Assembly: GCF_040907265.1 (NCBI RefSeq)
Contig: NZ_JBFOHP010000002.1
Location: forward strand, 2,318,501 to 2,382,500
From: Streptomyces sclerotialus
GTDB lineage: Bacteria > Actinomycetota > Actinomycetes > Streptomycetales > Streptomycetaceae
Direction of reading: 5' to 3'
Length of the DNA: 64,000 nucleotides
Every line of letters begins with the position of its first letter. The stretch's first letter is position 1. Positions 53,496-63,783 of this stretch are shown here, piece by piece. The notes under the pieces were generated by a model. That model did no database searches, had not been told where the DNA came from, and was given only the letters and a program-made list of their open reading frames with translations. Both the position numbers and the translations under genes were made by a program.

Positions 53496-54724
53496 GCACC
53501 GCAGCGGACACTCCTGCCGCCGCCGTGGCGGTCCCGCCGCTCGCCGCGTGCGCGGAACCCGCCCGCGACAGTGCCGCCCGGATCGAGGGCCTCCTCCTCG
53601 GCCTCGCCGCCGGAGACGCCGCCGGCTGGCCGGCGAGCCGGCACCGCGCGGCCCGGATGCCCGAATGGACCCGCCGCCTCACCCGCGAGCTCGACACCTT
53701 CGCCGAGCAGAACGCCACCACCACGCTCCCCGTCCCCATCGCCCTCAACCAGCCGCCCGAACCACTCCGCCTCGGCCCCTCCGACGACGCGGAATGGGCC
53801 GCCTTCACCGCCGGCTCCGTGCTCACCGCGGCCGGTGCGTTCCTCTCCGACCTCGGCCGGGACCGCCGGATGCGGGCCGCCCTCGACCTCGCCTGGAACG
53901 CGCTGGCCTGCGAGGTCGCGGCCGCCGCCGACCGGGCCCCGGAGGTGGAGTCGGCCGTCCTGCCGCTGCGCGCCCGGATCTCCGTACGCGCCGGGCTCGG
54001 CAACCTCGCCGCCGGGCTCCGGCCGCCCGCCACCGGCCACGACAACCCGCACTTCTTCGACGACGCGGCCTGCGTACGCGCCGCCGTCCTCGCCGTCGTC
54101 CACCCCGGCGACCCGGCGGCGGCGGCCGGGCTGGCCGAGTTCGACGCCCGGTACACCCAGGACGGCGACGGCGTGCACGGCGCCCGCGCGATGGCCGCCG
54201 CGGTCGCCGCCGCACTCGGCGGCTCCCCCGTCGACGCCTGCGTGGCCGCCGCCCTCGCCCAGCTCCCCGAAGGCACCGAGATCCGCCGCAACGCCCTGCA
54301 CGCCGTCCGGCTGGCCGAGGCCACCGCCGACGGCCGCCCCGGCGCCGCCTTCGCCCTGGTCCCCACCCTGGAGCACGAGATCGTCGACCACGTCTACAGC
54401 TACGGCATCGCCGCCGCCGAGACCGTACCGGTCGCCCTCGCACTGGCCCTCGCGGGCGGCGGGCGGACCGCCGAGGCGGTGCCCGCCGCCGCCTGCCTCT
54501 CCCGCGTCGCCGACTCGGCGCCCGCCCTGGCCGGCGCGCTGACCGGTGCCCTCGGCGGGGCCACCGCGCTGCCCGCCGCCTGGCGCGACGCCTGCCGCAC
54601 CCTCTCCGGCTGTGCGCTGCCCCGGCTGGCCGGCACCGACCTGGTCGAGCTGGCCGACCTGCTCGCCGGCACCGAACTGACCACTCCGCAGACGCCCCCG
54701 CCGAAAGGATCCGACCGGCCATGA
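53492..54724 (+). CDS. ADP-ribosylglycohydrolase family protein 2, degenerate metal site
   Basis: This 410-residue protein clearly belongs to the family by position, length and overall pattern (IEGLLLGLAAGDAAGWPAS at the start, TQDGDGVHGARAMAAAVAAAL in the middle). The metal motifs are eroded: the first lacks its final glutamate, TDDT has become SDDAEW, and the C-terminal GxDxDT is replaced by SRVADSAPALAG. It is likely a non-catalytic partner or a binding subunit. It overlaps both neighbours by 4 bases, so it is made in fixed ratio with them. Confidence 0.85.
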   Translation: MSTAADTPAAAVAVPPLAACAEPARDSAARIEGLLLGLAAGDAAGWPASRHRAARMPEWTRRLTRELDTFAEQNATTTLPVPIALNQPPEPLRLGPSDDAEWAAFTAGSVLTAAGAFLSDLGRDRRMRAALDLAWNALACEVAAAADRAPEVESAVLPLRARISVRAGLGNLAAGLRPPATGHDNPHFFDDAACVRAAVLAVVHPGDPAAAAGLAEFDARYTQDGDGVHGARAMAAAVAAALGGSPVDACVAAALAQLPEGTEIRRNALHAVRLAEATADGRPGAAFALVPTLEHEIVDHVYSYGIAAAETVPVALALALAGGGRTAEAVPAAACLSRVADSAPALAGALTGALGGATALPAAWRDACRTLSGCALPRLAGTDLVELADLLAGTELTTPQTPPPKGSDRP

Positions 54725-55893
54725 CCGACACCGCGGCACCACCCGCCACCACGGCGGTCCCCACCCTCGCCGACCGCACGGCCGGCGCCCTGGCCGGGGC
54801 CGCGGTCGGCGACGCGCTCGGCGGGCCCGTCGAGGGCTGGAGCCCGGAGCAGATCCGGGAACGGCACGGCGGCCCGGTCCGCGGCATCGTCGGCCCCTGG
54901 TACGAGGACTGGCGGACCGCCCGCCCCCTCGCGCCGTACCACAAGGGCGACGGCCACGTCACCGACGACACCCTCATGACCCACGCCCTGATCCGGGTGT
55001 ACGAGAAGGTCCGCGACCACCTCGAAGCGTACGCCGTGGCCGACCACCTGGTCCCCGAACTGATCACCGAGCCCCGCTGGATCCCCGAGCTGGAGGCCGA
55101 GGCGCTGCCCCTGCACCGGGTGTTCCTCGCCGAGAAGTGGCTCGTCACCCGGCTGCACTACGGGCACGCCGACCCCCGCGAGGCCGGCGTCGGCAACATC
55201 GTCAACTGCGGCGCCGCGATGTACATGGCCCCGGTCGGCCTGGTCAACGCCGGTGATCCGCGTGGGGCTTACGCCGAGGCGCTGGACGTCGCGGGCGCGC
55301 ACCAGTCGTCGTACGGGCGGGAGGCGGCCGGGGTTTTCGCCGCCGCGGTGGCCGCCGCCTGCGTCCCCGGCGCCACCCCCGGCTCGGTGGTCGAAGCGGC
55401 CCTCGCCCTCGCCAAGGACGGCACCCGTACAGCCATCGAGGCCGTCTGCGAAGTGGCGGTGAAGTACGACGAGTTCGAGCCCGCGCTGACACAACTCCGG
55501 GGCGCCGTATCGCCGTTCGACACGGTGGGTCCCGAGTACCGGCGGCCCTCGCTGGGCGCCAGGCGGCCCTCCCGGCTGCACGCCATCGAGGAACTGCCCG
55601 TGGCGCTCGGCCTGTTGCTCATCGGCGACGGCGACTACCGCGAGACGGTGCTCGGCGCCGTCAACTACGGCCGCGACTGCGACTCCATCGCCACCATGTG
55701 CGGCGCCCTGGTCGGCGCGCTCGGCCGTCCCGTGCCCACCGAGTGGACCACGGCCGTCTCCGAGGCGAGCCGGCTGGACCTCCAGGCCCCGGCGCACGCG
55801 CTGACCGCCGTCGCCCACGAGATCCACCACCGCGACCTGGCGCGCCGCCGCGCCCACGAAGCCGCCTTCGCCGCGCTCACGGTGGCCCGATGA
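54721..55893 (+). CDS. ADP-ribosylglycohydrolase family protein 3
   Basis: This 390-residue member has all metal motifs: GAAVGDALGGPVE, HVTDDTLMTHAL, and GRDCDSIATMCGALVGALG. Extra family features are VGNIVNCGAAMYMAPVGLVN and YDEFEPALTQL. It should be catalytically active. It is not a recent copy of protein 1; the sequences differ outside the motifs. The start overlaps the end of the second gene, and its stop overlaps the fourth gene, both by 4 bases. Confidence 0.9.
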   Translation: MTDTAAPPATTAVPTLADRTAGALAGAAVGDALGGPVEGWSPEQIRERHGGPVRGIVGPWYEDWRTARPLAPYHKGDGHVTDDTLMTHALIRVYEKVRDHLEAYAVADHLVPELITEPRWIPELEAEALPLHRVFLAEKWLVTRLHYGHADPREAGVGNIVNCGAAMYMAPVGLVNAGDPRGAYAEALDVAGAHQSSYGREAAGVFAAAVAAACVPGATPGSVVEAALALAKDGTRTAIEAVCEVAVKYDEFEPALTQLRGAVSPFDTVGPEYRRPSLGARRPSRLHAIEELPVALGLLLIGDGDYRETVLGAVNYGRDCDSIATMCGALVGALGRPVPTEWTTAVSEASRLDLQAPAHALTAVAHEIHHRDLARRRAHEAAFAALTVAR

Positions 55894-57317
55894 CGTACCC
55901 GCCGGCGCCGCTGCGGGTGACCTGGGTCCAGCCGGAGGACCTGATCGGCCACGAACTGCGGCAGGCCGCCGAGGACGGCCGCGACGCCACCGTGATCCGC
56001 CGCCGCTGGCTCACCGCCGGCGGCACCCTCGCCCCCGACCGGGCCGGTGCCTCCCCCGGCCCGGTGCCGCCCCGGCTCCGCGCCCTGGCCGTCGCCCTCC
56101 TGGACGACCTCGCCTCCCTGCCCTGCCCCTCGGCCGCCGACGAGCCCACCGACCTGGCGGCCATCCGGGCCGCGGCACCCGCACCCCCGCCGGTGCCCGC
56201 CGCCGCGGGCCTGCTCCCCCGCCTGGAGGCCGCCTGGCTGGGCCGCGCCGCCGGCTGCCTCCTCGGCAAGCCCGTCGAGAAGCTGCCGCTGGCCGGCATC
56301 CGCGCGATCGCCCGGTCGACCGCGAACTGGCCGCTGCACACCTGGTTCACCGAGGCCGGACTGGACCCCTCGACCGCCGCCCGGTACCCCTGGAACCGCC
56401 GCAGCCGCACCACCTCGCTCGCCGAGAACATCGACGGCATGCCCGAGGACGACGACCTGAACCACCCGCTCCTCGGCCTGCTCCTCCTCCGCCGCCACGG
56501 CCCCGGCTTCACCACCGCCGACCTCGCCCGCCTGTGGCTGGACGAGCTCCCGGCGGGCCGTACCTTCACCGCCGAGCGCGTCGCGTACCGCAACCTCCTC
56601 GACGGCGTCGAACCGCCGGACACCGCCCGCTTCCGCAACCCCTTCCGGGAGTGGATCGGCGCCCTGATCCGCGCCGACGTGCACGGCTGGACGCACCCGG
56701 GCGACCCGGCCGGGGCCGCCGAGGCCGCCTGGCGCGACGCCGTGCTGACCCACACCGCCAACGGGGTGTACGGGGCGATGTTCGCCGCCGCCGCGCTGGC
56801 CACGGCCGCGGGCGGCACGGCGGATGTGCACCGGTGCCTGGCGGCCGGGCTCGCCGTCGTCCCGCCCCGCTCCCGCCTGGCGCGGGCCGTACGCTTCGGC
56901 ATCGCGGCGGCCCGGGAGGCACCGGACCGCACGCCCGGCGGCTTCGAGCCCGTCGTGGACCGGCTGCACGCCGCGTACGGGTGGCACCACTGGGTGCACG
57001 TACTGCCCAACGCCGCCTTGCTGGCCGCAGCGCTCACCCATGCCGACGGCGACTTCACCGGGTCGGTCTGCCGTGTGGTCTCCGGCGGCTGGGACACCGA
57101 CTCCAACGGCGCGACGGCCGGCTCCCTCGCCGGGCTCCTGGCCGGTTCCCCGGACGCGCTGCCCGCCCGCTGGACCGCCCCGCTCGCCAACCGTCTGAGC
57201 ACGTCCGTCGGCGACCTGGACGGCATCGGCTTCGACGCGCTGGCCCGCGAGACGGCGGCGCTGGCGGTCGCCGGGGAGGCAGCACAGGCGGTGAGTCCGG
57301 TACCGGTCCAGCAGTGA
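55890..57317 (+). CDS. ADP-ribosylglycohydrolase family protein 4, long N-terminal extension
   Basis: This 475-residue member is of a divergent branch. About 105 residues precede the domain (LRVTWVQPEDLIGHELRQAA and a Pro/Ala linker). The domain starts WLGRAAGCLLGKPVEKLPL, where the first Asp is replaced by Cys but the Glu is kept. PEDDDLNHPLLGLLLL replaces TDDT, and GGWDTDSNGATAG retains the C-terminal acidic pair. It may be active on another substrate. It is the last gene of the operon, before a strong hairpin. Confidence 0.87.
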   Translation: MTYPPAPLRVTWVQPEDLIGHELRQAAEDGRDATVIRRRWLTAGGTLAPDRAGASPGPVPPRLRALAVALLDDLASLPCPSAADEPTDLAAIRAAAPAPPPVPAAAGLLPRLEAAWLGRAAGCLLGKPVEKLPLAGIRAIARSTANWPLHTWFTEAGLDPSTAARYPWNRRSRTTSLAENIDGMPEDDDLNHPLLGLLLLRRHGPGFTTADLARLWLDELPAGRTFTAERVAYRNLLDGVEPPDTARFRNPFREWIGALIRADVHGWTHPGDPAGAAEAAWRDAVLTHTANGVYGAMFAAAALATAAGGTADVHRCLAAGLAVVPPRSRLARAVRFGIAAAREAPDRTPGGFEPVVDRLHAAYGWHHWVHVLPNAALLAAALTHADGDFTGSVCRVVSGGWDTDSNGATAGSLAGLLAGSPDALPARWTAPLANRLSTSVGDLDGIGFDALARETAALAVAGEAAQAVSPVPVQQ

Positions 57318-57320
57318 CCG

Positions 57321-57372
57321 CGTACGACAGCGGGCCGTGGCCCCGAAGGGAACCACGGCCCGCTGTCGTACG
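57321..57372. terminator. Bidirectional terminator, perfect 20-bp stem
   Basis: CGTACGACAGCGGGCCGTGG (57321-57340) pairs perfectly with 57353-57372 around a 12-base loop. It lies 3 bases after the ADP-ribosylglycohydrolase operon and 4 bases after the lgt stop, ending both convergent transcripts. Confidence 0.92.
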
Positions 57373-57376
57373 TGCG

Positions 57377-58312
57377 TCAGGACTTCTTCTTCCCGGTCCC
57401 GGCGGGCTTGTCCTCCGGCGCCTGCGGCTCGTCCGCGGCCTTGCCGGCCGGGGAGTCCTCGGCGTCCTCCGCGTCGGCGGTCTCCTGCTCCACCGCCGCG
57501 GGTTCGACCACGGCCTCCCGGCCGGGCGACCGCTTGGCCGACACCACCATGTAGACCACCGCCAGGACCAGCACGATCAGGGCCGTCCAGACGTTCAGCC
57601 GCAGGCCCAGGATGTGGTGCGCCTCGTCGACCCGCATGTACTCGATCCACGCCCGGCCCGCGCAGTACGAGGCGACGTACAGCGCGAACGCCCGGCCGTG
57701 GCCCAGCTTGAACCGCCGGTCCGCCCAGATGACCAGGATCGCGACGCCGATGCACCACAGGGACTCGTACAGGAACGTGGGGTGGTACGTGCCGCCCACG
57801 CGGCCGATCGCCGGGTCCGAGGTGATCTGCAGCGCCCACGGCACGTCCGTCTTCCTGCCGTACAGCTCCTGGTTGAACCAGTTGCCCCAGCGGCCCATCG
57901 CCTGTGCCAGCGCGATGCCCGGCGCGACGGCGTCCGCGTACGCCGGCAGCGGGATGCCCCGGCGGCGGCAGCCGATCCAGGCGCCCAGCGCACCCAGCGC
58001 GATCGCGCCCCAGATGCCGAGGCCGCCCTCCCAGACGTAGAACGCCTTGATCGGGTCACCGCCCTCGCCGAAGTACGGCTCGTACGTCGTGACGACGTGG
58101 TAGAGCCGCCCTCCGACCAGGCCGAACGGCACCGCCCACACGGCGATGTCGGCGACCGTCCCGCTCTGCCCGCCGCGCTGGATCCAGCGCCTGTTGCCGA
58201 GCCAGACGGCGATGAAGACGCCGATGATGATGCAGAATGCGTAGCCGCGCAGCGGGATCGGGCCGAGATGCACGACACCGGTCGACGGGCTGGGAATGAA
58301 TGCGAGGTCCAT
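57377..58312 (-). CDS. lgt: Prolipoprotein diacylglyceryl transferase
   Basis: This 311-residue membrane enzyme transfers diacylglycerol from phosphatidylglycerol to the lipobox cysteine of pre-lipoproteins. Seven helices can be placed; the family signature GRWGNWFNQELYG and the opening LGPIPLRGYAFCIIIGV are present. The C-terminal 50 residues are a cytoplasmic, acidic and Pro/Ala-rich tail (PAAVEQETADAEDAEDSPAG) common in Streptomyces Lgt. ATG 58312 matches the conserved start. It is downstream of the DsbA-like gene on the same strand with a 101-base gap. Confidence 0.95.
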   Translation of the reverse strand: MDLAFIPSPSTGVVHLGPIPLRGYAFCIIIGVFIAVWLGNRRWIQRGGQSGTVADIAVWAVPFGLVGGRLYHVVTTYEPYFGEGGDPIKAFYVWEGGLGIWGAIALGALGAWIGCRRRGIPLPAYADAVAPGIALAQAMGRWGNWFNQELYGRKTDVPWALQITSDPAIGRVGGTYHPTFLYESLWCIGVAILVIWADRRFKLGHGRAFALYVASYCAGRAWIEYMRVDEAHHILGLRLNVWTALIVLVLAVVYMVVSAKRSPGREAVVEPAAVEQETADAEDAEDSPAGKAADEPQAPEDKPAGTGKKKS

Positions 58313-58413
58313 GGCAGCCCTGACGCTACCGCGCCGGGCGGTCCGGTCGGCAACCCACCCGGCAACGGCTCAGTAACGACCCCCCGGACGGCACTTCTCC
58401 GCCGCGCTTCTCC

Positions 58414-59184
58414 TTACTTCTTCTTGTTCGCCTCCAGCACCGCCTGCTTCAGCTTCTGCGGGGTCATCTGCGCGCTCTGGTCGGCGAAGATGTTCTTCCC
58501 GTTGAGGATGACGCTGGGGGTGCCCTGAAGGCCGGCGTTCAGGAACGCCTGCTGGGACTTCTGCACGAAGCCGTTGTACTTCCCGTCCTCCACGCAGGAG
58601 CGGAAGTCCCCGGTCACCAGGCCTGGCACCTTCCCGGCCAGCTTGATCAGGTAGCTCTTGTCCGCATACCGGTCCTGCTGCTCGGCGGGCTGCTGCGTGA
58701 AGAGCACGTCGTGGTACGCGCGGAACTTGCCCGCGTCCTGGGCACACATCGCGGCATTGGCCGCGTTCAGCGAGCCCTTGCCGCCCATGTTGCCGTCGAT
58801 GAGCGTGGCGAGGTGGTAGTCGGTCTTCAGCTGCCCGCCGTCCTCCAGCTCATGGAGGACGGCGCGGAAGCCCGTCTCGAACTGCTTGCAGGCCGGGCAC
58901 CGGAAGTCCTCCCACACCTCCAGCGTGGACGGCGCACTCGCCTTCCCGACGGTCACCTTCGGCTTGTCCCCGCCGGTCGCGCCGTCCGGCGCGGCGACCG
59001 GCGTGCTCTTGTCGCCGCCCGCCGAGGACGCCCAGACCGCGATGCCCGCGGCCACCACCAGGACCGCCACCACCACTCCGGCGACCTTCGCCTGCCGGCC
59101 GCGCCGGGCGCGGGCCTTTTCCTTCTCGCGCTGTGCCTGCAGCCGCTCGCGTGCGCTGCCTTCGGCTCGGGATTTCTGGCTCAC
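58414..59184 (-). CDS. Membrane-anchored DsbA-like thioredoxin-fold protein
   Basis: This 256-residue protein has a charged cytoplasmic N-terminus (ARERLQAQREKEKARARRG), one membrane helix (VAGVVVAVLVVAAGIAVWA, about 35-53), then an extracytoplasmic thioredoxin fold with CPAC and the inserted helical domain of DsbA. The cis-Pro loop is LQGTPSVILNG. A second pair of cysteines (AAMCAQD and FRSCVED) may form a structural disulphide. It probably oxidises or isomerises exported proteins. GTG 59184 is my choice; no strong ribosome site is visible. Confidence 0.85.
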   Translation of the reverse strand: MSQKSRAEGSARERLQAQREKEKARARRGRQAKVAGVVVAVLVVAAGIAVWASSAGGDKSTPVAAPDGATGGDKPKVTVGKASAPSTLEVWEDFRCPACKQFETGFRAVLHELEDGGQLKTDYHLATLIDGNMGGKGSLNAANAAMCAQDAGKFRAYHDVLFTQQPAEQQDRYADKSYLIKLAGKVPGLVTGDFRSCVEDGKYNGFVQKSQQAFLNAGLQGTPSVILNGKNIFADQSAQMTPQKLKQAVLEANKKK

Positions 59185-59269
59185 ACCGGTGGAAAACGAG
59201 GCGGAGGGACGCGACTGCGCCCCTCCGCCCCGCATTTCGCCCTATCGAGCGATCCCGGCGGTACCGGCT

Positions 59270-60081
59270 TTACGCGCGTACGCCCTTGGCCAGCTCCCCG
59301 GCCAGCTCGCGTACGCCGGCGAGCCCGGCCTCCAGGTCTCCCTCGTGCGCCAGCAGCCGCTTCACGAACGCCGAGCCGACGATGACCCCGTCGGCGAACT
59401 GCGCCACCTCGGCGGCCTGCTCGGCGTTGGAGACGCCCAGGCCCACGCAGACCGGCAGGTCGGTGGTGGCGCGGGTGCGCGCGACCAGGTCCTGGGCCTC
59501 CCGGCCGACGGACTCGCGGGTGCCGGTGACGCCCATCAGGGACGCCGCGTACACGAAGCCCGTACCGGCCGCGGTGATCTTGGCGAGCCGCGCGTCCTTG
59601 CTGCTCGGCGCGACCACGAAGACCGTGGCCAGGCCGTGCTCGCCGGCGGCCTTCCGCCACACCTCGGACTCCTCGACCGGGAGGTCCGGCAGGATGCAGC
59701 CGGCGCCGCCCGCCGCGGCCAGGTCGGCGGCGAACCGCTCCACGCCGTACGCGTCGACCGGGTTCCAGTACGTCATGCACAGCACGGGGGCGCCGGTGGC
59801 GGCATGCGCCTCACGGACCGTGCGGATCACGTCGACGATCTTCACGCCGCCGCGCAGCGCGATGTCGTCGGCGGTCTGGATGACCGGGCCGTCCAGCACC
59901 GGGTCGCTGTGCGGCAGGCCGACCTCGACGATGTCGCAGCCGCCCTCGATCATCGCGGTGACGGCCCGTACCCCGCCGTCCACGGTCGGGAAGCCCGCCG
60001 GGAGATAGCCGACCAGCGCGGCGCGGCCCTCGGCCTTCGCGCCGGCCAGTACCGAGCTGAGCAGTTCGACGTTGCCCGCCA

Positions 60082-60082
<1 letters not shown>
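59270..60082 (-). CDS. trpA: Tryptophan synthase alpha subunit
   Basis: This 270-residue alpha subunit splits indole-3-glycerol phosphate to indole and glyceraldehyde 3-phosphate. The catalytic acids lie in VEVGLPHSDPVLDGPVIQ. Other family motifs are MTYWNPVDAYG, LPDLPVEES and GFVYAASLMGVTGTR. The ATG overlaps the trpB stop by 1 base (TGATG), so the two subunits are coupled. It is the last gene of the trp set. Confidence 0.97.
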
Positions 60083-61386
<1,304 letters not shown>

Positions 61387-61537
61387 CCGACGTACTCCTC
61401 GCCGGGGCGCGCGCATGCGCCCCGGAAGTCTCGAATTCTCGGCATACGGGCATCAAGCTACGTGCGCGCTGCGCGGGCCCGGGTGTCACACTCCGCCGGA
61501 GCACCGTACGGACAGTCGTCCGGTCGGCCTGGTCCGG

Positions 61538-61771
61538 TCAGGCGTGGGCGCCCGCGCGCGGCGCGGGACCGGGCCATCGGCGGCCGTTGATCTGGCCCGG
61601 CTCCGCGCCGATGTGGTAGCGGACGCGCCGTCCGTGGACGCGGCGTGCCGGGGCCCGGCAGCCACGCGGCCTGCACCCGCGCCCGAGGGCCGCGTGCGGC
61701 AGGCGCGCGGCGCCGGCCGCGGCCGGGCGGTGGCCCGGGCGCGGCTGCTGGGTGCGGGTGGCGGCGGTCAT
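61538..61771 (-). CDS. trpM: Small tryptophan biosynthesis modulator TrpM
   Basis: This 77-residue basic protein is encoded between trpC and trpB, the position of trpM (also called trpX) in S. coelicolor. The core GRGCRPRGCRAPARRVHGRR and VRYHIGAEPGQINGRRW resemble that protein as I recall it. TrpM is reported to modulate tryptophan synthesis and differentiation; its mechanism is unclear. ATG 61771 is 25 bases after the trpC stop, with only a weak ribosome site, consistent with low translation. Confidence 0.72.
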   Translation of the reverse strand: MTAATRTQQPRPGHRPAAAGAARLPHAALGRGCRPRGCRAPARRVHGRRVRYHIGAEPGQINGRRWPGPAPRAGAHA

Positions 61772-61795
61772 CGGGAGGTCCGGGGGCCTCGGCCG

Positions 61796-62605
61796 TCAGT
61801 CCCGGCCGTGCCGGATCGCGGGGTGGGAGCCGGCCGCGACGAGGTCGGCGACGGCGGTCTTCGGGTCCTTGCCGGTGACCAGCGACTCGCCGACGAGCAC
61901 GGCGTCCGCGCCTTCGTTGGCGTACGCGATCAGGTCGTGCGGCCCGCGGACGCCGGACTCGGCGACCTTCACGATGTGGTCGGGGATCTCCGGGGCGACC
62001 CGGCCGAAGTTGCCGCGGTCGACCTTGAGGGTCTTCAGGTCGCGGGTGTTCACCCCGATGATCTTCGCGCCCGCGGCCACCGCGCGCTCGACCTCTTCCT
62101 CGTCGTGCGCCTCGACCAGCGGGGTCAGCCCGATCGACTCGGCCCGCTCGATGAGCGAGACCAGCGCCTCCTGGTCCAGCGCCGCCACGATCAGCAGCGC
62201 CAGGTCGGCGCCGTACGCGCGGGCCTCCCACAGCTGGTAGGCGCTGACGATGAAGTCCTTGCGCAGGACCGGGATGTCGACCTTGGCCCGGACGGCCTCC
62301 AGGTCGGCCAGCGAGCCGCCGAAGCGGCGCTGCTCGGTGAGGACGGAGATGACGGCGGCGCCGCCCACTTCGTAGTCGGCGGCGAGCCCGGCCGGGTCGG
62401 CGATGGCGGCCAGCGCGCCCTTGGACGGGCTGGAGCGCTTGACCTCGCAGATCACGCGGATGCCGTCACCCTTGAGCGCGGCCACGCCGTCCTTGGCGGG
62501 GGCTGCCTTCTTAGCCCGCTCCTTGAGCTCGTCGAGGCTGACGCGCGCCTGCCGCTCGGCGAGGTCGGCGCGGACTCCGTCGATGATCTCGTCGAGCACA
62601 CTCAC
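61796..62605 (-). CDS. trpC: Indole-3-glycerol phosphate synthase
   Basis: This 269-residue TIM-barrel enzyme closes the ring in tryptophan synthesis. Motifs are [13 protein letters not shown] (catalytic Glu and Lys), [28 protein letters not shown] core (here [14 protein letters not shown]), [12 protein letters not shown] and [14 protein letters not shown] 62605 has AAGGAGG at good spacing. It begins the trpC-trpM-trpB-trpA set. The 197-base gap upstream holds its promoter, but I see no leader peptide rich in Trp. Confidence 0.96.
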   Translation of the reverse strand: MSVLDEIIDGVRADLAERQARVSLDELKERAKKAAPAKDGVAALKGDGIRVICEVKRSSPSKGALAAIADPAGLAADYEVGGAAVISVLTEQRRFGGSLADLEAVRAKVDIPVLRKDFIVSAYQLWEARAYGADLALLIVAALDQEALVSLIERAESIGLTPLVEAHDEEEVERAVAAGAKIIGVNTRDLKTLKVDRGNFGRVAPEIPDHIVKVAESGVRGPHDLIAYANEGADAVLVGESLVTGKDPKTAVADLVAAGSHPAIRHGRD

Positions 62606-62802
62606 GCGAGCGGCCTCCTTCTTGAGCGGTGGAGGGAAACTGTCGCCCCCGGGGACACGGTGCGCTCCCAGCAGGCACTCCGATGGTATCCGGCCAGCGG
62701 CGCCCGGCCCCGCATCCGGCCGCCCTCGGTCCCACAACATGGACAGATACCGGCAGATATCGGCCGGGTGAGCGCACCCCTGGAGCAGCGGAAAATCGCC
62801 GC

Positions 62803-63261
62803 TCACGGGGCGAGCGCCGATCCCGCGGGCAGGTTGCGGACCACGGTGAAGAGCAGCACGGCACCGCCGGCCGGCCACCAGTGGAAGGGGCTCGGCCGCG
62901 GCCCGGCGGCCGGCAGCCCACGGACGGCCCGGGCCAGCCGGACCGTCCAGAACACCGCGAACGCCGCGTAACCGATCACTGCCAGGGCGTTGGCCCCGAG
63001 CGCCGCGCCCAGGTCACCGTGCGCGACCGCGTAGGCGCTGCGGAGCCCGCCGCACGCCGGGCAGAAGATCCCGGTGAGCTCCAGCAGCGGGCAGACGGGG
63101 TAGTGGCCGGCCTCATGGGGGTCGACGGCGCCGACGTACCCGAAGGCCGCCACGGCCGCCGCCAGGGCGCCCAGCGGGGCCGCGAGACGGCGCGCGAGGC
63201 CGCGGCGGGCCGCCGGTGCCGGGGGCGGGCCGTCCGGGGTACGCGCCACGGGTTCCGTCAC
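62803..63261 (-). CDS. DUF2752 membrane protein
   Basis: This 152-residue protein has three or four hydrophobic segments and the family motif [19 protein letters not shown], with a CxxCG turn that may bind metal or form a disulphide. DUF2752 proteins are widespread and have no known function. GTG 63261 lies 7 bases after GACAAT, so it may be leaderless. It precedes trpC on the same strand but with its own 197-base gap after it. Confidence 0.85.
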   Translation of the reverse strand: MTEPVARTPDGPPPAPAARRGLARRLAAPLGALAAAVAAFGYVGAVDPHEAGHYPVCPLLELTGIFCPACGGLRSAYAVAHGDLGAALGANALAVIGYAAFAVFWTVRLARAVRGLPAAGPRPSPFHWWPAGGAVLLFTVVRNLPAGSALAP

Positions 63262-63414
63262 GGTCCCGATTGTCCCCCGGTACGCGCGAAGGCGCAGCTG
63301 CCCGGCGGCCGCACGGGGCACTCCGCGCCATGCGCGCGGGGCGTGCGGAACGGCCGGGAAGCCGCGCCTACGTCGGGCCGGCGGGCCGGATCCGGTGTCC
63401 GGCCGCCGACGGGG

Positions 63415-63642
63415 TCAGCTCTGGGTCTGCGGCCGGCCCTTGGACCGCTTCGGGGCGGAACCCAGGCCCGCGGCGTGCATGATGCCGCCCACGACCGCAC
63501 CGGCGAAGATGAGGACCACGCCGACCCAGAAGCCGGGCACGTTGGCCAGCACGGTGAAGGCGCCCGCGACGCAGAAGCCGATGAAGGAAATGATGACGCC
63601 GGTCCACGCAGCCGGGGTGTGTCCGTGGCCGTTGCTCGACAT
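63415..63642 (-). CDS. Small HGxxPAAW-family membrane protein
   Basis: This 75-residue protein opens with HGHTPAAW, the motif that names the family. Two hydrophobic helices follow (IISFIGFCVAGAFTVLA and FWVGVVLIFAGAVVGGIM), then a basic tail. It is conserved beside trp genes in Streptomyces; function is unknown. ATG 63642 has GAGGAGCAT upstream. Confidence 0.85.
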   Translation of the reverse strand: MSSNGHGHTPAAWTGVIISFIGFCVAGAFTVLANVPGFWVGVVLIFAGAVVGGIMHAAGLGSAPKRSKGRPQTQS

Positions 63643-63783
63643 GAATGCTCCTCGTTGCTTTCTCGCGCCTGGGTCGGGGCGCGGCGTTCGCTCGGAATCA
63701 TTGTCCCTGATGCGCGGGGTGGGCCCGCCATCGGGTCGGTACGGACCGGTGACGGCCGTCCCCTGTGCGGTGGGGTCCTCCCC

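Noticed and set aside
62606..62802. Attenuator or Trp-rich leader peptide before trpC
   Set aside because: I found no short frame with clustered Trp codons and no convincing paired hairpins.
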